The notes beneath the pieces were generated by a model, which saw nothing but the letters and a program-made list of their open reading frames with translations, was not told the DNA's origin and did no database searches. Made by a program: the position numbers and the translations under genes. Positions 33,310-42,142 of a DNA stretch of 64,000 nucleotides are shown here, one piece after another (within the stretch, counting starts at the first letter, position 1; each line of letters starts with the position of its first letter). The stretch comes from Myxococcales bacterium (lineage in GTDB: Bacteria > Myxococcota_A > UBA796 > GCA-2862545), in assembly GCA_019634415.1 (NCBI GenBank), contig JAHQVJ010000031.1, forward strand, positions 25,446-89,445. Direction: 5' to 3'.

Positions 33310-35187
33310 CTACATCCAGGGCACCTCGACGCAGCGGTTGCGCACGACGCCGGTGTAGTAGTTGCGCAGTACCGTCCATGCGGACGTCATCTGGTACTGC
33401 ACGTTGGTCTCGAAGCCAGGGTAGTCGGGCATCTCCTCCTCCTCGGCGTCGGACAGTGCTTCCACGCAGTCGGGAACCTCGGCGCGGTCGCTCCTCGCGT
33501 TGGTGCGCGCCGACTTCACGAAGGCGTAGGCGTCGGCGACGTTGCCGAGATCGGCGGTGTGTCCCGCCAGGCAGCCGAAGCGACGAGCGATCACCACGTT
33601 GGAGCGGTCGTACACCGACATCGCCCGGGGCTTGGGCTTGCGCAGGTTGTCGAGGGTGCGCTTCGCGGGCTCCTGCAGGTGCGTCAGCAAGGCGGCGCAC
33701 TGGGGGTCGTCGGCGAACTCCCCGGCGGCGATGCGCTCCGTGTCGGCTTCGGCTTCCTCGTCGGTGAGGCCCAGGCTCGCGTACTTCCGGCGCTCCCAGC
33801 CCTCGGCGGCTTTCTCGATGCGCTTGAGCTTCGACGTCATGGTGGACTGTAGGTTGTCGGGCGCCAGCTCGGTGACTGCCTCGGCTCGGGAGAAGATCTC
33901 GGGACTGGCTCCGAAGTTGCGCGCCTTCGTGTAGAGCACCTGCAGCTCCACCGACACGCGCAGCGGCAGGTCGTCCTCCGAGCGGCGCGGAGCATCGAGC
34001 ACGCGGCGGGACTCCAGGGTGCGCTGCAGCTCCTCGAGGGCTGCCACCTCCTCGGCGGGCCCGAGGCATCGCTCCATCGAGTGCAGCAGCCCGTCGCCAC
34101 GGTCCACGTCGTTGCCGATCAGGCCCGACAGCTCCCACAGGTAGTTCTCCAGGTTGGAGAAGATGTAGGGGGCGGCGTAGAAGTAGTCGCCCTTGCCCAG
34201 GTTCTCGCGCATGCTGCCCCGCTGGCGCTCGAACATGCCCGCGGAGATGTGGGCTTCGACCGCTTGGGTGTAGATGCTGCCCCAGTCGTTGCCGCCCACG
34301 CGCCACTTCAGGCGCTTCGCATAGGCCTGCATCTCCTCGTAGCGCTGGCAGTGGCGCTGAAGCCGCAGCAGCGCCACCCAGCGGGTGAAGATGAGTCCGA
34401 TCTGCTCGTCGGTGATCTTGCTACCTCGCATCTGTCGCGGATCGGGCGACTGGCTGATGGCGGCCAGCAGCATGGCGTTCTTCTTGGCTTCCTTGTCCGA
34501 GATCTGCTGGGCCTTGCGGTCCTCCACCAGCGTGCGGAGCTGGGTGAGGGCCTCGCGGGCCGCGACGAACTCGGGGTCCGCCTGGACGGCCTTCTGGTAC
34601 GCCGCCTTGGCTTCCTCCACCTTGCCCTCGGCGGTGCGCTTCAGCCCCACCCCGTAGTCGGCGAAGGCGCCGAAGCTCTCCGTGGGGGTCTGGATCAACA
34701 GCTTTCGTCGCGCCGAGGTGGACAGCGTGACGTCGAGCCCGTCGAGTAGCTGCTCCACCAGCTCCTTCTCCACCGACACGAAGTCGTCGGCGGAGCCGCT
34801 CGCCGAGGCCGCCTTCACGATGTCGGCCGTCTCGACGCGGATGATCCGGGAGTCCATGGTGATGGTGTCGCGCACCACCGAGAAGCTCCCGGTGAGGATC
34901 AGCTCCGCGCCGACCCCCTTCCCGAGTCGCTGGGCGGTGGCGGGGTCCACGAAGCCCGTGTCGTTCAGCGTGAACTCCTTCATCAGATCGTCGAGGCGCT
35001 CGCGCTCCACCAGGCGCAGCGTCTGCACCTGGGTGAGGTCGGCGATCATCATGCCGGCCAGACCCGTGCCCAGGCCTTCGTACTCCTCGCTTCCGGCGCC
35101 CATGCCCAAGGGCAGCACCGCCAGGGTGGACGCCCAGGCTGCGTGGGGCAGCAGCGTCGTCAGCAACAAGATCCACAGCGTGCGCAT
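33310..35187 (-). CDS. Exported CsgG/FlgO-like protein with TPR region
   Basis: The 625-residue protein has a signal peptide (MRTLWILLLTTLLPHAAWA). The N-terminal domain (about 20-150) is of the CsgG/FlgO type: LAVLPLG, YEGLGTGLAGMMIADL, LRLVERERLDDLMKEF, GKGVGAELILTGSF. Residues 165-230 form a TPR-like helical hairpin with AYQKAVQADPEFVAAREAL, and a long helical region follows. It lacks the lipobox Cys of true CsgG, so pore formation is not implied. It is the closest full paralogue of the gene at 37936, which has the same plan. A CsgG-like gene starts 92 bases away on the opposite strand. Together with the caspase-like gene this forms a 7-kb group. Confidence 0.8.
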   Translation of the reverse strand: MRTLWILLLTTLLPHAAWASTLAVLPLGMGAGSEEYEGLGTGLAGMMIADLTQVQTLRLVERERLDDLMKEFTLNDTGFVDPATAQRLGKGVGAELILTGSFSVVRDTITMDSRIIRVETADIVKAASASGSADDFVSVEKELVEQLLDGLDVTLSTSARRKLLIQTPTESFGAFADYGVGLKRTAEGKVEEAKAAYQKAVQADPEFVAAREALTQLRTLVEDRKAQQISDKEAKKNAMLLAAISQSPDPRQMRGSKITDEQIGLIFTRWVALLRLQRHCQRYEEMQAYAKRLKWRVGGNDWGSIYTQAVEAHISAGMFERQRGSMRENLGKGDYFYAAPYIFSNLENYLWELSGLIGNDVDRGDGLLHSMERCLGPAEEVAALEELQRTLESRRVLDAPRRSEDDLPLRVSVELQVLYTKARNFGASPEIFSRAEAVTELAPDNLQSTMTSKLKRIEKAAEGWERRKYASLGLTDEEAEADTERIAAGEFADDPQCAALLTHLQEPAKRTLDNLRKPKPRAMSVYDRSNVVIARRFGCLAGHTADLGNVADAYAFVKSARTNARSDRAEVPDCVEALSDAEEEEMPDYPGFETNVQYQMTSAWTVLRNYYTGVVRNRCVEVPWM

Positions 35188-35279
35188 GTCATGCCTCGTA
35201 ATGGATGGAAAAGAATCGAAGAACGCCGATTGTCGTGAGTGGGGGGAGACCGGTGCCCTGCGGTTGGATAGATGTTCGC

Positions 35280-36023
35280 GTGTCCATCTACCTCACTCGC
35301 CGCAGCGTCGTTGCGGGCATTGCGAGCCTTGCGGCTCCTGCTTGGGCCTCCACGCCCTCCACCACGACGTCGGAGGGAGCCGTCAAGCCCACGGTGGCCG
35401 TGCTCTACTTCGACTACGAAGGGCCGGATCCGGAGCTTCCGCAGCTGCGGAAGGGCTTCGCCCAGATGCTCATCAGCGACATGACGGGCAACGAGGGCTT
35501 CGACGTGGTGGAGCGCGACCGGATCCAGGACGTCATCGCGGAGCTGCAGCTGTCGGCCACCGACAAGATCGACGCCGCCCGCGCGGTGAAGATCGGCAAG
35601 ATCGTGGGCGCCAAGTACTGCGTGTTCGGGCACTACCTGGAGGTGATGGGGGTCTTCAACGTCACTGCTCGGGTGGTTCACACCGAGACCTCGGTGCTGC
35701 TCAAGTGCGCGTCGAACGTCACGGGCAAGCGGGCTGACTTCCTGCAGATCGAGTCGCAGATCGCCGACGAGCTCACCCGCGGCATCCTCACGGAGGGAGC
35801 GGAGTGCAAGGCTCCAGCCGTCGGCGACTCGGGGGTGAACCCGAACAAGTCCAGCCACACGATGGAGTCGCTGCAGATGGACACGGCGATCCAGTACGGC
35901 AAGGCGCTGGACGCCCTCGACAACGACGAGCCGGAGCAAGCCAAGATCTTGCTCGAGGGCGTCGTCGAGGAGGCCCCGGAGTTCAAGCTGGCGGTGGACG
36001 ACCTGGAGAAGCTGCTCAAGTAG
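35280..36023 (+). CDS. Short CsgG/FlgO-like exported protein
   Basis: The protein has 247 residues from GTG 35280, the start that gives a signal peptide with a twin-arginine-like beginning (TRRSVVAGIASLAAPAWA). An ATG at 35205 would prefix it with 25 residues and has no ribosome site. The domain carries PTVAVLYFDY, LRKGFAQMLISDMTG, FDVVERDRIQDVIAEL and GKIVGAKYCVFGHYLEV, the same series as its two larger neighbours. The C-terminal 60 residues form a helical pair (LEGVVEEAPEFKLAVDDLEKLL) like a single TPR. It converges with the caspase-like gene, with 29 bases between the stops. Confidence 0.75.
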   Translation: MSIYLTRRSVVAGIASLAAPAWASTPSTTTSEGAVKPTVAVLYFDYEGPDPELPQLRKGFAQMLISDMTGNEGFDVVERDRIQDVIAELQLSATDKIDAARAVKIGKIVGAKYCVFGHYLEVMGVFNVTARVVHTETSVLLKCASNVTGKRADFLQIESQIADELTRGILTEGAECKAPAVGDSGVNPNKSSHTMESLQMDTAIQYGKALDALDNDEPEQAKILLEGVVEEAPEFKLAVDDLEKLLK

Positions 36024-36052
36024 AGCGGTCCGTCTCCCGGGTGAGCTGCGGC

Positions 36053-37933
36053 TCAGTCCGGAAGCCCTGCGGCCTTGCTCCGTGCGGCCTTCGCCTCACC
36101 TGCGCGGCCAGCCACGTCGTAGGCGTTGGCCAGGGCTTCGTGCATCATGCTGCGATCGGGGCGTAGATCCCGCGCCGACTCCAGGGACGTGATGGCCGCG
36201 GGCACGTCCTTGCGGGCGAGCAGGACCTTGCCGCGCAGCAGGTGGGCCTCGCCGAGCAGCGGGTCGTGCTGCAGCGCCTTGCCGAGGGAGGCCAGCGCCG
36301 GCTCGAGCTGGCTGCTGGCGAGCTGGACGGCGGCCTTGTTGTAGTAGGCGAAGGCGTAGTCCGGGGACTTGCGCGTGGCGTCGGCATAGGCGGCCAACGC
36401 TCCGTCGTAGTCCTTGGCCAGCACCAGCGCGTTGCCCAGGTAGTTGTCGGGCACGCCCCACTCGGGGCACTTGCTGGCGGCGGTGCTCGCGGCCCGGGCC
36501 ACCTCCCCCTGGTCGGCTCCCGCATACAGCCGTGCGCGCGCCAGAGTGGCCCACAAGGCGGCGCTGGACTTCTTCGTGGCCGCCTGCTCGAGCAGCGTGC
36601 GCGCCTGGCGGTCCTCGTCGCGGGCTGCGCCCGAGGTGCCGTCTCGCAGCAGAGCAGTGGCCCGAGCGAGCAGGGAGGCTTCCTCTGCCGTGCCGGCGTC
36701 GCAGGTCTCGGGGGGAGGGACCTCGCGGGCGCCCGCGCGGAGCTCCTGCAGCGCCTCGTCGGCCAGCGCCTTCTCGGCTTGGTCGTCGCCGCCGAGCACC
36801 CCGCGCCACAGGTCGTACTCCGACTGGCTGATCACCCCGTTGCGGAAGTCCATGCAGGCGTGGAACGCCAGTCGCTGGCGCATGCGGCGGTCTGCCGTCA
36901 GGCCGCCGAGGGCGTCCACCTGCTCGGTGGCGGAGCCCTCGCCGACGCCCAGGGAGGCGTACTCGTCGGCGCTGGAGCCGTCGGCGTTGCTCGAGGTCTC
37001 CTTGCGGCACGCCTTCTCCACCGACCGCTGGTCGGCTCCGATGGGCTCGTCGGCGACACCCCCCGGATCCTCCGCCACCTTGCGGTTCACGAGCACGATC
37101 TGACCACCCTCGTGGAAGGCCCGGTTGAACACGCCCTGTTGTGGCGTCTGTGGAGCGTTCTGGTTCACGCGCTCGCGCAGCACCGGGAAGAAGGTGTCGG
37201 GCATCACGTAGCGGCCCGTGGCCTCGGCCAGGCTCTGGCGGAAGTAGTAGGCGAACACGCTCATGCCATCGCGGCCGGCGTCGCTCACGGGCTCGTTGGA
37301 GCCGGAGCTGATCACCATGCGGCTGCGCTTGCTGGCGAGGGACCGCGCGGCCACCGAGCCGTCGGCGGAGCTGGGACGCAGGGTGTCGCGGAACATGCCC
37401 GAGAAGCAGCTGTCGGCCACCACCAGCACGTGGCGTGCCGGGATCGCGCGGAGCTTGGCGGCCACGTCGTCGTTGCTCACCCAGCGCGACGTGCTGGTGA
37501 GGGTGGAGTCCGTGGGCAACCAGAAGCCCCGGTTCTCCGACTCGTCGTACAGCCCGTGGCCCGCGAAGTACACGATCACGGCATCCTCGGGACCGGTCTC
37601 CGCCTTGATGGCGTCGAGGGTGCCGATGATGTCGTCCTCAGTGGCGTTCTGCACCACCTGCACGTCGAAGCCGTACTGCTCGTTGAGCAGCTTGCCGAGC
37701 TCGGTCACGTCGCGGTTGGGGGTGCCCAGGTCCGGGATGCCCGAGGTGTCCGAGTAGTCCTGGGCCGAGAACAGGGCAGCTCGGTACTTGGACAGGCCGA
37801 TGCCCGACGCGTCGCGGCTGGCTGCGTCGTCGGGCAGATCCAGCGCCCGGGTCTTGTTGCCGGCCGACGCCGACAGGGGGATGCACAGGGCGAGGGCGAG
37901 CACGGTGCTCGCCGCCCTAAGGGGCCATCGCAT
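36053..37933 (-). CDS. Exported caspase-like (peptidase C14) protease with TPR domain
   Basis: The protein has 626 residues. ATG 37933 sits three bases after the stop of the preceding CsgG-like gene, with GGGAG six bases upstream, and opens a signal peptide (MRWPLRAASTVLALALCIPLSASA). Residues 45-290 form a caspase-like fold with the His-Cys pair in YFAGHG (H126) and VVADSCFSG (C176). A variable linker follows, then TPR repeats at about 430-620 (NYLGNALVLAKDYDGALAAY, YYNKAAVQLASSQLEPAL). Bacterial metacaspase/orthocaspase relatives are often cytoplasmic; this one is predicted to be exported. Its substrate is unknown. It is transcriptionally linked to the CsgG-TPR protein. Confidence 0.83.
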   Translation of the reverse strand: MRWPLRAASTVLALALCIPLSASAGNKTRALDLPDDAASRDASGIGLSKYRAALFSAQDYSDTSGIPDLGTPNRDVTELGKLLNEQYGFDVQVVQNATEDDIIGTLDAIKAETGPEDAVIVYFAGHGLYDESENRGFWLPTDSTLTSTSRWVSNDDVAAKLRAIPARHVLVVADSCFSGMFRDTLRPSSADGSVAARSLASKRSRMVISSGSNEPVSDAGRDGMSVFAYYFRQSLAEATGRYVMPDTFFPVLRERVNQNAPQTPQQGVFNRAFHEGGQIVLVNRKVAEDPGGVADEPIGADQRSVEKACRKETSSNADGSSADEYASLGVGEGSATEQVDALGGLTADRRMRQRLAFHACMDFRNGVISQSEYDLWRGVLGGDDQAEKALADEALQELRAGAREVPPPETCDAGTAEEASLLARATALLRDGTSGAARDEDRQARTLLEQAATKKSSAALWATLARARLYAGADQGEVARAASTAASKCPEWGVPDNYLGNALVLAKDYDGALAAYADATRKSPDYAFAYYNKAAVQLASSQLEPALASLGKALQHDPLLGEAHLLRGKVLLARKDVPAAITSLESARDLRPDRSMMHEALANAYDVAGRAGEAKAARSKAAGLPD

Positions 37934-37935
37934 GC

Positions 37936-40200
37936 TTACTCCCATGACGGGTCGGCCAGCTCGACGTAGCCTTCGCCGTCGGCGTACAGGGCCACGAAGC
38001 CGCTGCGGGCCTCGGGCAGGGTGGTGGATACACGGGCCCCGCCGGCACGGGCCTCCACGCGGTTCCCGCGCACGCTGACCGTCAGCTCCGCGCGCTTCTT
38101 GGACATGGGCCGCTTGGCGTAGATCTTGCCGATGGCCAGCCCCTCGGGGCCGCGTCCGCGGCTCATGTTGCAGCGATCCGGCTCGTCGGGCCAGGTCTCG
38201 GTGATCTCGGCGATCATCAGCTGTCCCTCGTGCACGATGGCGCCGATCCCCGTGGTGGGCACGGGCGTCATGGAGGTGTCGTCCGCGGGATCGCACACCG
38301 GTCGCGTCATCAGCTCCCTCACCGCCACGAGCAGACCCGCCGAGGGCCGCTCGGCCAGGGGCGCCCAGCCTGCAGGCTTCTCGGCCAGCTTGTTGGGCCA
38401 CCAGTCCGACGCGGGCGTGAAGTCGAGCGTGACCTTGGCGGTGAGGTCCTTGCGCACGGCGCCGCCGATGACCAACATGCTGGGCGGCTCGGCCTGCCGC
38501 TGGCTGTAGCTGCCGATGTTGCGCAGGTCGCGGTAGTGACGGATGGAGCGGCTCTCGTGGGAGCCCGTGCGGGGTCCGGTGGCCAGCTCGTAGCCCTCGC
38601 TCTTGCCCGCCATCGCCCAGGCTGGCAGGCCGTTGATGAACAGGGGGTCGTAGACGGGGATGCGGCCACGAATCCGCCAGTGGGCGCGCCACAGACGCTT
38701 GCCGGCGTCGGCGCGCTTCAGCTCGCTCACACCTGGGTAGTTGCCGCGGCTTGCCGCCTTGTGCATCAGGATCTCGTGGGCGGGGCTGCCCACGGGGAAG
38801 GCGTCGACTTCCTTCTGGCGCGCCACGTTGTACTCGAGCTCCCGGGCGATCTTGGACAGGACGCGCTCGTCGCCCGATGCGCGCGACAGCTCCTGGAGGA
38901 TCACCGTCGACCGGCCCACGTAGCCCAGGTCGCGAAAGCCCTCGGCCACGTCGATCATCGCGTCTTGGTAACGGCGCTCGTCCAGGCATCCCTTGGCCGT
39001 GGTGAGGACCTCGTGCTGGAGCTCCAGCTGCCTCCGTGGCGGAACCCACAGCTTGTCGAGGTGCTCGCCCACGGAGGTGGCTCGCTTGCACTCCGACAGC
39101 AGGTAGTTGTGGTTGGTGCCGGTGAACCAGTTGCGGAGGTTGCCGTCCAGCACCCGCTCGAAGCCGAACTTCTCGCTGAAGAAGGGGGACGGGTTGATCT
39201 TGGTGGGGAACCACTCGGGCATGCGAGGCTGCATCTCGGCCCACATGCGCTGGTAGGCCTGCTCACCCAGGCGCTCCAGGGCGAAGCGATCGGCGTTGGA
39301 CTTCAGCTCGTTGAAGCCTCCGTGGTTGCCGCCCACCAGCCCCACCACCGTGAGCAGCTCGGCCGCCATGCGTCGCTTCCAGTCCTCCGAGGTGTCCTTG
39401 GAGACCGCTCGCAGCTTCTCGAGGAGCTCCGCCTCGCGCCGGGCCTCGGCCTGGCGGGCCACGAAGGCCTGCTCGGCCGAGACGATGCGAGCCGCCTCCG
39501 CCCGACGAGCTGCCTCCTTGGCCGCGCTCTGGATGTCGGTGAGGGTCAGCGACGCCAGCCCGAAGTCCGGATCCGATCGCGAGACCTGCTCGAGGATCTG
39601 CACCGCCTCCTCGAAGCGATCTGCGTCGCCCAGAGCCACGCCCTCGGAGAACTTCACGAAGCTGTCGAACTCGAAGGTGTGGATCTGGTCGACCTTGTGG
39701 CGCTCCTTGGCCGATAGCTGCACGCCCGCCAGATCCAGCAGGTCGCGGACCACCTGCTTCTCCAGGTCGAAGAACTCCTCCTGAGGCCCGGTGCGCTGGG
39801 CAGCCTTCTGGATCGTGGCCGTCTCCACGTTGGCGAGGCGTGCGTCGATGCGCATCTGGTCGTTGGCCACCGTGAAGGAGCCCGTGACCACGTGGGTGGC
39901 GCCCACCACCTTGCCCACCCGGGCCGCCGTGCTCGGGTCCATCACGCCCGTGTCGGCGAGCTGCATCTCGGCGATGAGGTCCTGCAGCCGGGCGCGCTCC
40001 ACCACCTCGACGGACTCGGCCATCGCCAGGTCGGTGGTGACCATCGACTGTAGCCCCACGGACAGGCCCTCGAACTCGCTGCTGGAGCTTGCGTTGTCGA
40101 AGGGCGCCACCGCGATGCGGATGCCCGCCCTCGCCAGGCTCGGCAGCACGAAGAGGCACGTCAGGGCTGCCAGGCCGAGCAGCCGCCACCACGCACGCAT
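37936..40200 (-). CDS. Large CsgG/FlgO-like exported protein with TPR-like and C-terminal beta domain
   Basis: The protein has 754 residues. ATG 40200 with GGGGG upstream opens a signal peptide (RLLGLAALTCLFVLPSLARA). The CsgG-like domain (about 25-150) has IAVAPFDN, FEGLSVGLQSMVTTDLA, VEVVERARLQDLIAEMQ and GKVVGATHVVTGSF. A TPR-like hairpin and a coiled-coil of Ala/Arg/Glu follow (about 225-300), then a long region with two WFP/WFTG-like aromatic stretches. The last 60 residues look like a beta domain (LTVSVRGNRVEARAGGARV, GFVALYADGEGYVELAD). It is the first gene of the pair with the caspase-like gene. Confidence 0.78.
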   Translation of the reverse strand: MRAWWRLLGLAALTCLFVLPSLARAGIRIAVAPFDNASSSSEFEGLSVGLQSMVTTDLAMAESVEVVERARLQDLIAEMQLADTGVMDPSTAARVGKVVGATHVVTGSFTVANDQMRIDARLANVETATIQKAAQRTGPQEEFFDLEKQVVRDLLDLAGVQLSAKERHKVDQIHTFEFDSFVKFSEGVALGDADRFEEAVQILEQVSRSDPDFGLASLTLTDIQSAAKEAARRAEAARIVSAEQAFVARQAEARREAELLEKLRAVSKDTSEDWKRRMAAELLTVVGLVGGNHGGFNELKSNADRFALERLGEQAYQRMWAEMQPRMPEWFPTKINPSPFFSEKFGFERVLDGNLRNWFTGTNHNYLLSECKRATSVGEHLDKLWVPPRRQLELQHEVLTTAKGCLDERRYQDAMIDVAEGFRDLGYVGRSTVILQELSRASGDERVLSKIARELEYNVARQKEVDAFPVGSPAHEILMHKAASRGNYPGVSELKRADAGKRLWRAHWRIRGRIPVYDPLFINGLPAWAMAGKSEGYELATGPRTGSHESRSIRHYRDLRNIGSYSQRQAEPPSMLVIGGAVRKDLTAKVTLDFTPASDWWPNKLAEKPAGWAPLAERPSAGLLVAVRELMTRPVCDPADDTSMTPVPTTGIGAIVHEGQLMIAEITETWPDEPDRCNMSRGRGPEGLAIGKIYAKRPMSKKRAELTVSVRGNRVEARAGGARVSTTLPEARSGFVALYADGEGYVELADPSWE

Positions 40201-40315
40201 TGGACCCCCTGGGCACGTCCTGCAGACCCTACACCAAGGAGCACACCTCGGTGCGTTAGACGAGCATCCCGAACACGCGGGTGCCCGGTGCGATTCCTGG
40301 GCTGGGGGAGAGCGC

Positions 40316-41125
40316 ATGCAGGGCGCGTCGTTGGAGCAGATGGTCGAGGTGCTGTCTGCGATCGCGCCGCCTCGCCTCGCGGCGAAGTGGGACAACACGG
40401 GCCTGATCGTGGAGGGCACCCGATCCATCAAGGCGATGCTGCTGTGCATCGATCTCACGGAGACCGTGCTGGCCGAGGCCATCGAGGGTCAGGTGGACGC
40501 CATCGTGGCTTACCATCCGCCGATGTTCCGTGGCGTGAAGCGGCTCACGGCTCGCACACCCTCGGCCCGCGTGGTGCTGGGGGCCATTCGGCTCGGGCTG
40601 CACGTCTACAGCCCTCACACGGCCCTCGACGCGGCTGCCGGCGGCCTCAACGACTGGCTCATCGAGGCCTTCGGGGCCGTCGGGGACGTACGCCCGTTGG
40701 AGCCCCACGTGAGCGACCCCGAGGTGGGCTTCGGCCGGCGGGCCACGCTGGCGAGCCCCCTGTCGCTGTCGGACGTGGTGGGGCTGATCAAGAAGCACCT
40801 GGAGCTCGACAACGTGCGGGTCGCGGCCCCGCCCGAGCTCGAGGGCTGGGGGCAGCGGGAGATCAAGAACGTGGCCGTCTGCCCAGGCGCTGGCGGCTCG
40901 GTGTTCGAGGGCGTCGACGACGTGGATCTGCTGCTCACGGGGGAGATGCGGCACCACGACGTGCTGGCGCGCGTGTCGTCGGGCACCGCGGTGGTGCTCA
41001 CGGAGCACACGAACACCGAGCGCGGCTACCTGCCCCGCCTGGCCGAGCGCCTCACGGCGGCGCTGCAGGAGGAGGTCACCGTCACTTGCTCCGACGCCGA
41101 CACCGATCCGCTCGTCGTCTGGTGA
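40316..41125 (+). CDS. Nif3/YbgI-family metal-binding protein
   Basis: The protein has 269 residues. ATG 40316 follows GGGGGAG. It carries the family's metal-site motifs: WDNTGL near the start, AYHPPMF, HTALDAAAGGLNDWL, LLTGEMRHHD and TEHTNTERGYLP. The family (Nif3/DUF34) has a dinuclear metal centre and is proposed to act as a GTP cyclohydrolase-like or housekeeping hydrolase, but its true substrate is not settled. It is divergent from the large CsgG-like gene and ends 11 bases before the convergent MarR gene. Confidence 0.9.
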   Translation: MQGASLEQMVEVLSAIAPPRLAAKWDNTGLIVEGTRSIKAMLLCIDLTETVLAEAIEGQVDAIVAYHPPMFRGVKRLTARTPSARVVLGAIRLGLHVYSPHTALDAAAGGLNDWLIEAFGAVGDVRPLEPHVSDPEVGFGRRATLASPLSLSDVVGLIKKHLELDNVRVAAPPELEGWGQREIKNVAVCPGAGGSVFEGVDDVDLLLTGEMRHHDVLARVSSGTAVVLTEHTNTERGYLPRLAERLTAALQEEVTVTCSDADTDPLVVW

Positions 41126-41136
41126 GCAGCGACGGT

Positions 41137-41586
41137 TCAGAACCCCTCGGGGTCCACGTGGTGCGCGATGCGCGTCAGGTCGGCGCGTAGCGCCTCGAGC
41201 CGATCGGGCCCGAGCAGCTCCGCCAGCTCTGCGTGCTGGGCGTCCAGCCGAGACAGGGCCGTGCGCAGCAAGGCGCGCCCCCGATCCGTGTAGCGCACCA
41301 CCCGCGCTCGGCCGTCTGCCGGGTCTGGCGTGCGCTCCACCAAGCCCTTGCGCTCCAAGTCCGTCACCAGCTTGCCGATGGCCTGCGCGGAGATGCCCGC
41401 CCGTCGCGCGAGCTCGCTGATGCGGGTTCCTTGCTGGTCCAGGGGAATCAACACCTGGTTGTGGGCCACCGTGACATCGTAGCCCGCAGCCCGAAGGTGC
41501 TGGACCACCTGCTGCTGCAAGGCCGTGGAGATCCGGGCCATGAGCCGGGCGACGAAGCGGCTGCGACGGGCGTCGAGGGCATCCAT
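41137..41586 (-). CDS. MarR-family transcriptional regulator
   Basis: The 149-residue protein has the MarR winged helix (TRISELARRAGISAQAIGKLVTDLERKGLVERTPDPADGRAR read across residues 53-94), including the D-G-R-A-R wing, and long terminal helices for dimerisation. It is divergent from a small DOMON gene, and the intergenic space holds a near-perfect palindrome (41609-41624). Regulation of that neighbour and of itself is likely. ATG 41584-41586 is the start. It is not closely similar to the MarR protein at 534. Confidence 0.85.
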   Translation of the reverse strand: MDALDARRSRFVARLMARISTALQQQVVQHLRAAGYDVTVAHNQVLIPLDQQGTRISELARRAGISAQAIGKLVTDLERKGLVERTPDPADGRARVVRYTDRGRALLRTALSRLDAQHAELAELLGPDRLEALRADLTRIAHHVDPEGF

Positions 41587-41608
41587 GGGCCCCCCTATCC
41601 TCGACGAA

Positions 41609-41624
41609 AAACCAAACTTGGTTT
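41609..41624. promoter_or_regulatory. Palindrome in the marR/DOMON intergenic region
   Basis: AAACCAAACTTGGTTT consists of seven-base perfect arms around two bases. It lies 22 bases from the MarR start and 26 from the start of the DOMON gene. Its position and AT-rich symmetry are typical of a MarR-family operator controlling both divergent genes. Confidence 0.6.
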
Positions 41625-41650
41625 ACTAAATGAACGAAGGGGAGGCGTCG

Positions 41651-42136
41651 ATGACGTGGTTGCTGGGAGCGTGCATGGGCTCTGCGTCTGGTGGAGAGGC
41701 ACTGCTGGAGCCGGTGGATCCGCCGCTTCAGCACAGCCGTCGCATCGAGGGCCTTCAGGCGTCCTGGGGGGTGCGGGGGGAGGAGCTGGTGGTCGAGTTG
41801 GATGCGTCCACCACTGGCTGGATGGTGGTGGGCTTCAACGACCGAGACCACATCGTGGGGGCGGACCTGACCTTCGCGCGCGTGGTGGAGGGCCGCGGAG
41901 AGCTGTTCGATCACCACGTCTTCGGGGTGGGGGACCACCGACCGCACGGCAACGAGGGCCGCCTGCTCGCCCACGCCCAGCGTGAGGGCCGCACGGCGCT
42001 GCGCTTCGCGTTGCCGCTGAAGCCAGCGCAGGGGCGTGCGCTGGCGGGGGATCTGTGGCTCGTCCTGGCGTGGTCGGTGTCGCCGGACCTCGACCATCAC
42101 TCCCGGGTCCGGCGCCACGTGCAGATCCGCCTCTGA
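41651..42136 (+). CDS. Small exported DOMON-like protein
   Basis: The protein has 161 residues. ATG 41651 is selected because GGGGAGG is six bases upstream; an ATG at 41630 lacks a site. It starts with a short hydrophobic stretch ending in a Cys (MTWLLGAC), a possible lipobox. The rest resembles a DOMON domain: LQASWGVRGEELVVELDASTTGWMVVGFN, followed by a His pair (FDHHVFGVGDHRPHG) that could ligate haem or metal, and a last strand ALRFALPL. DOMON domains bind haem or sugars outside the cell. It is the likely target of the divergent MarR regulator. Confidence 0.7.
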   Translation: MTWLLGACMGSASGGEALLEPVDPPLQHSRRIEGLQASWGVRGEELVVELDASTTGWMVVGFNDRDHIVGADLTFARVVEGRGELFDHHVFGVGDHRPHGNEGRLLAHAQREGRTALRFALPLKPAQGRALAGDLWLVLAWSVSPDLDHHSRVRRHVQIRL

Positions 42137-42142
42137 TCGTCG

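Noticed and set aside
36024..39244. Extended reading of the caspase-like frame upstream to 39244
   Set aside because: The upstream part is the shadow of the CsgG-like gene in another frame; the signal peptide and ribosome site define the start at 37933.
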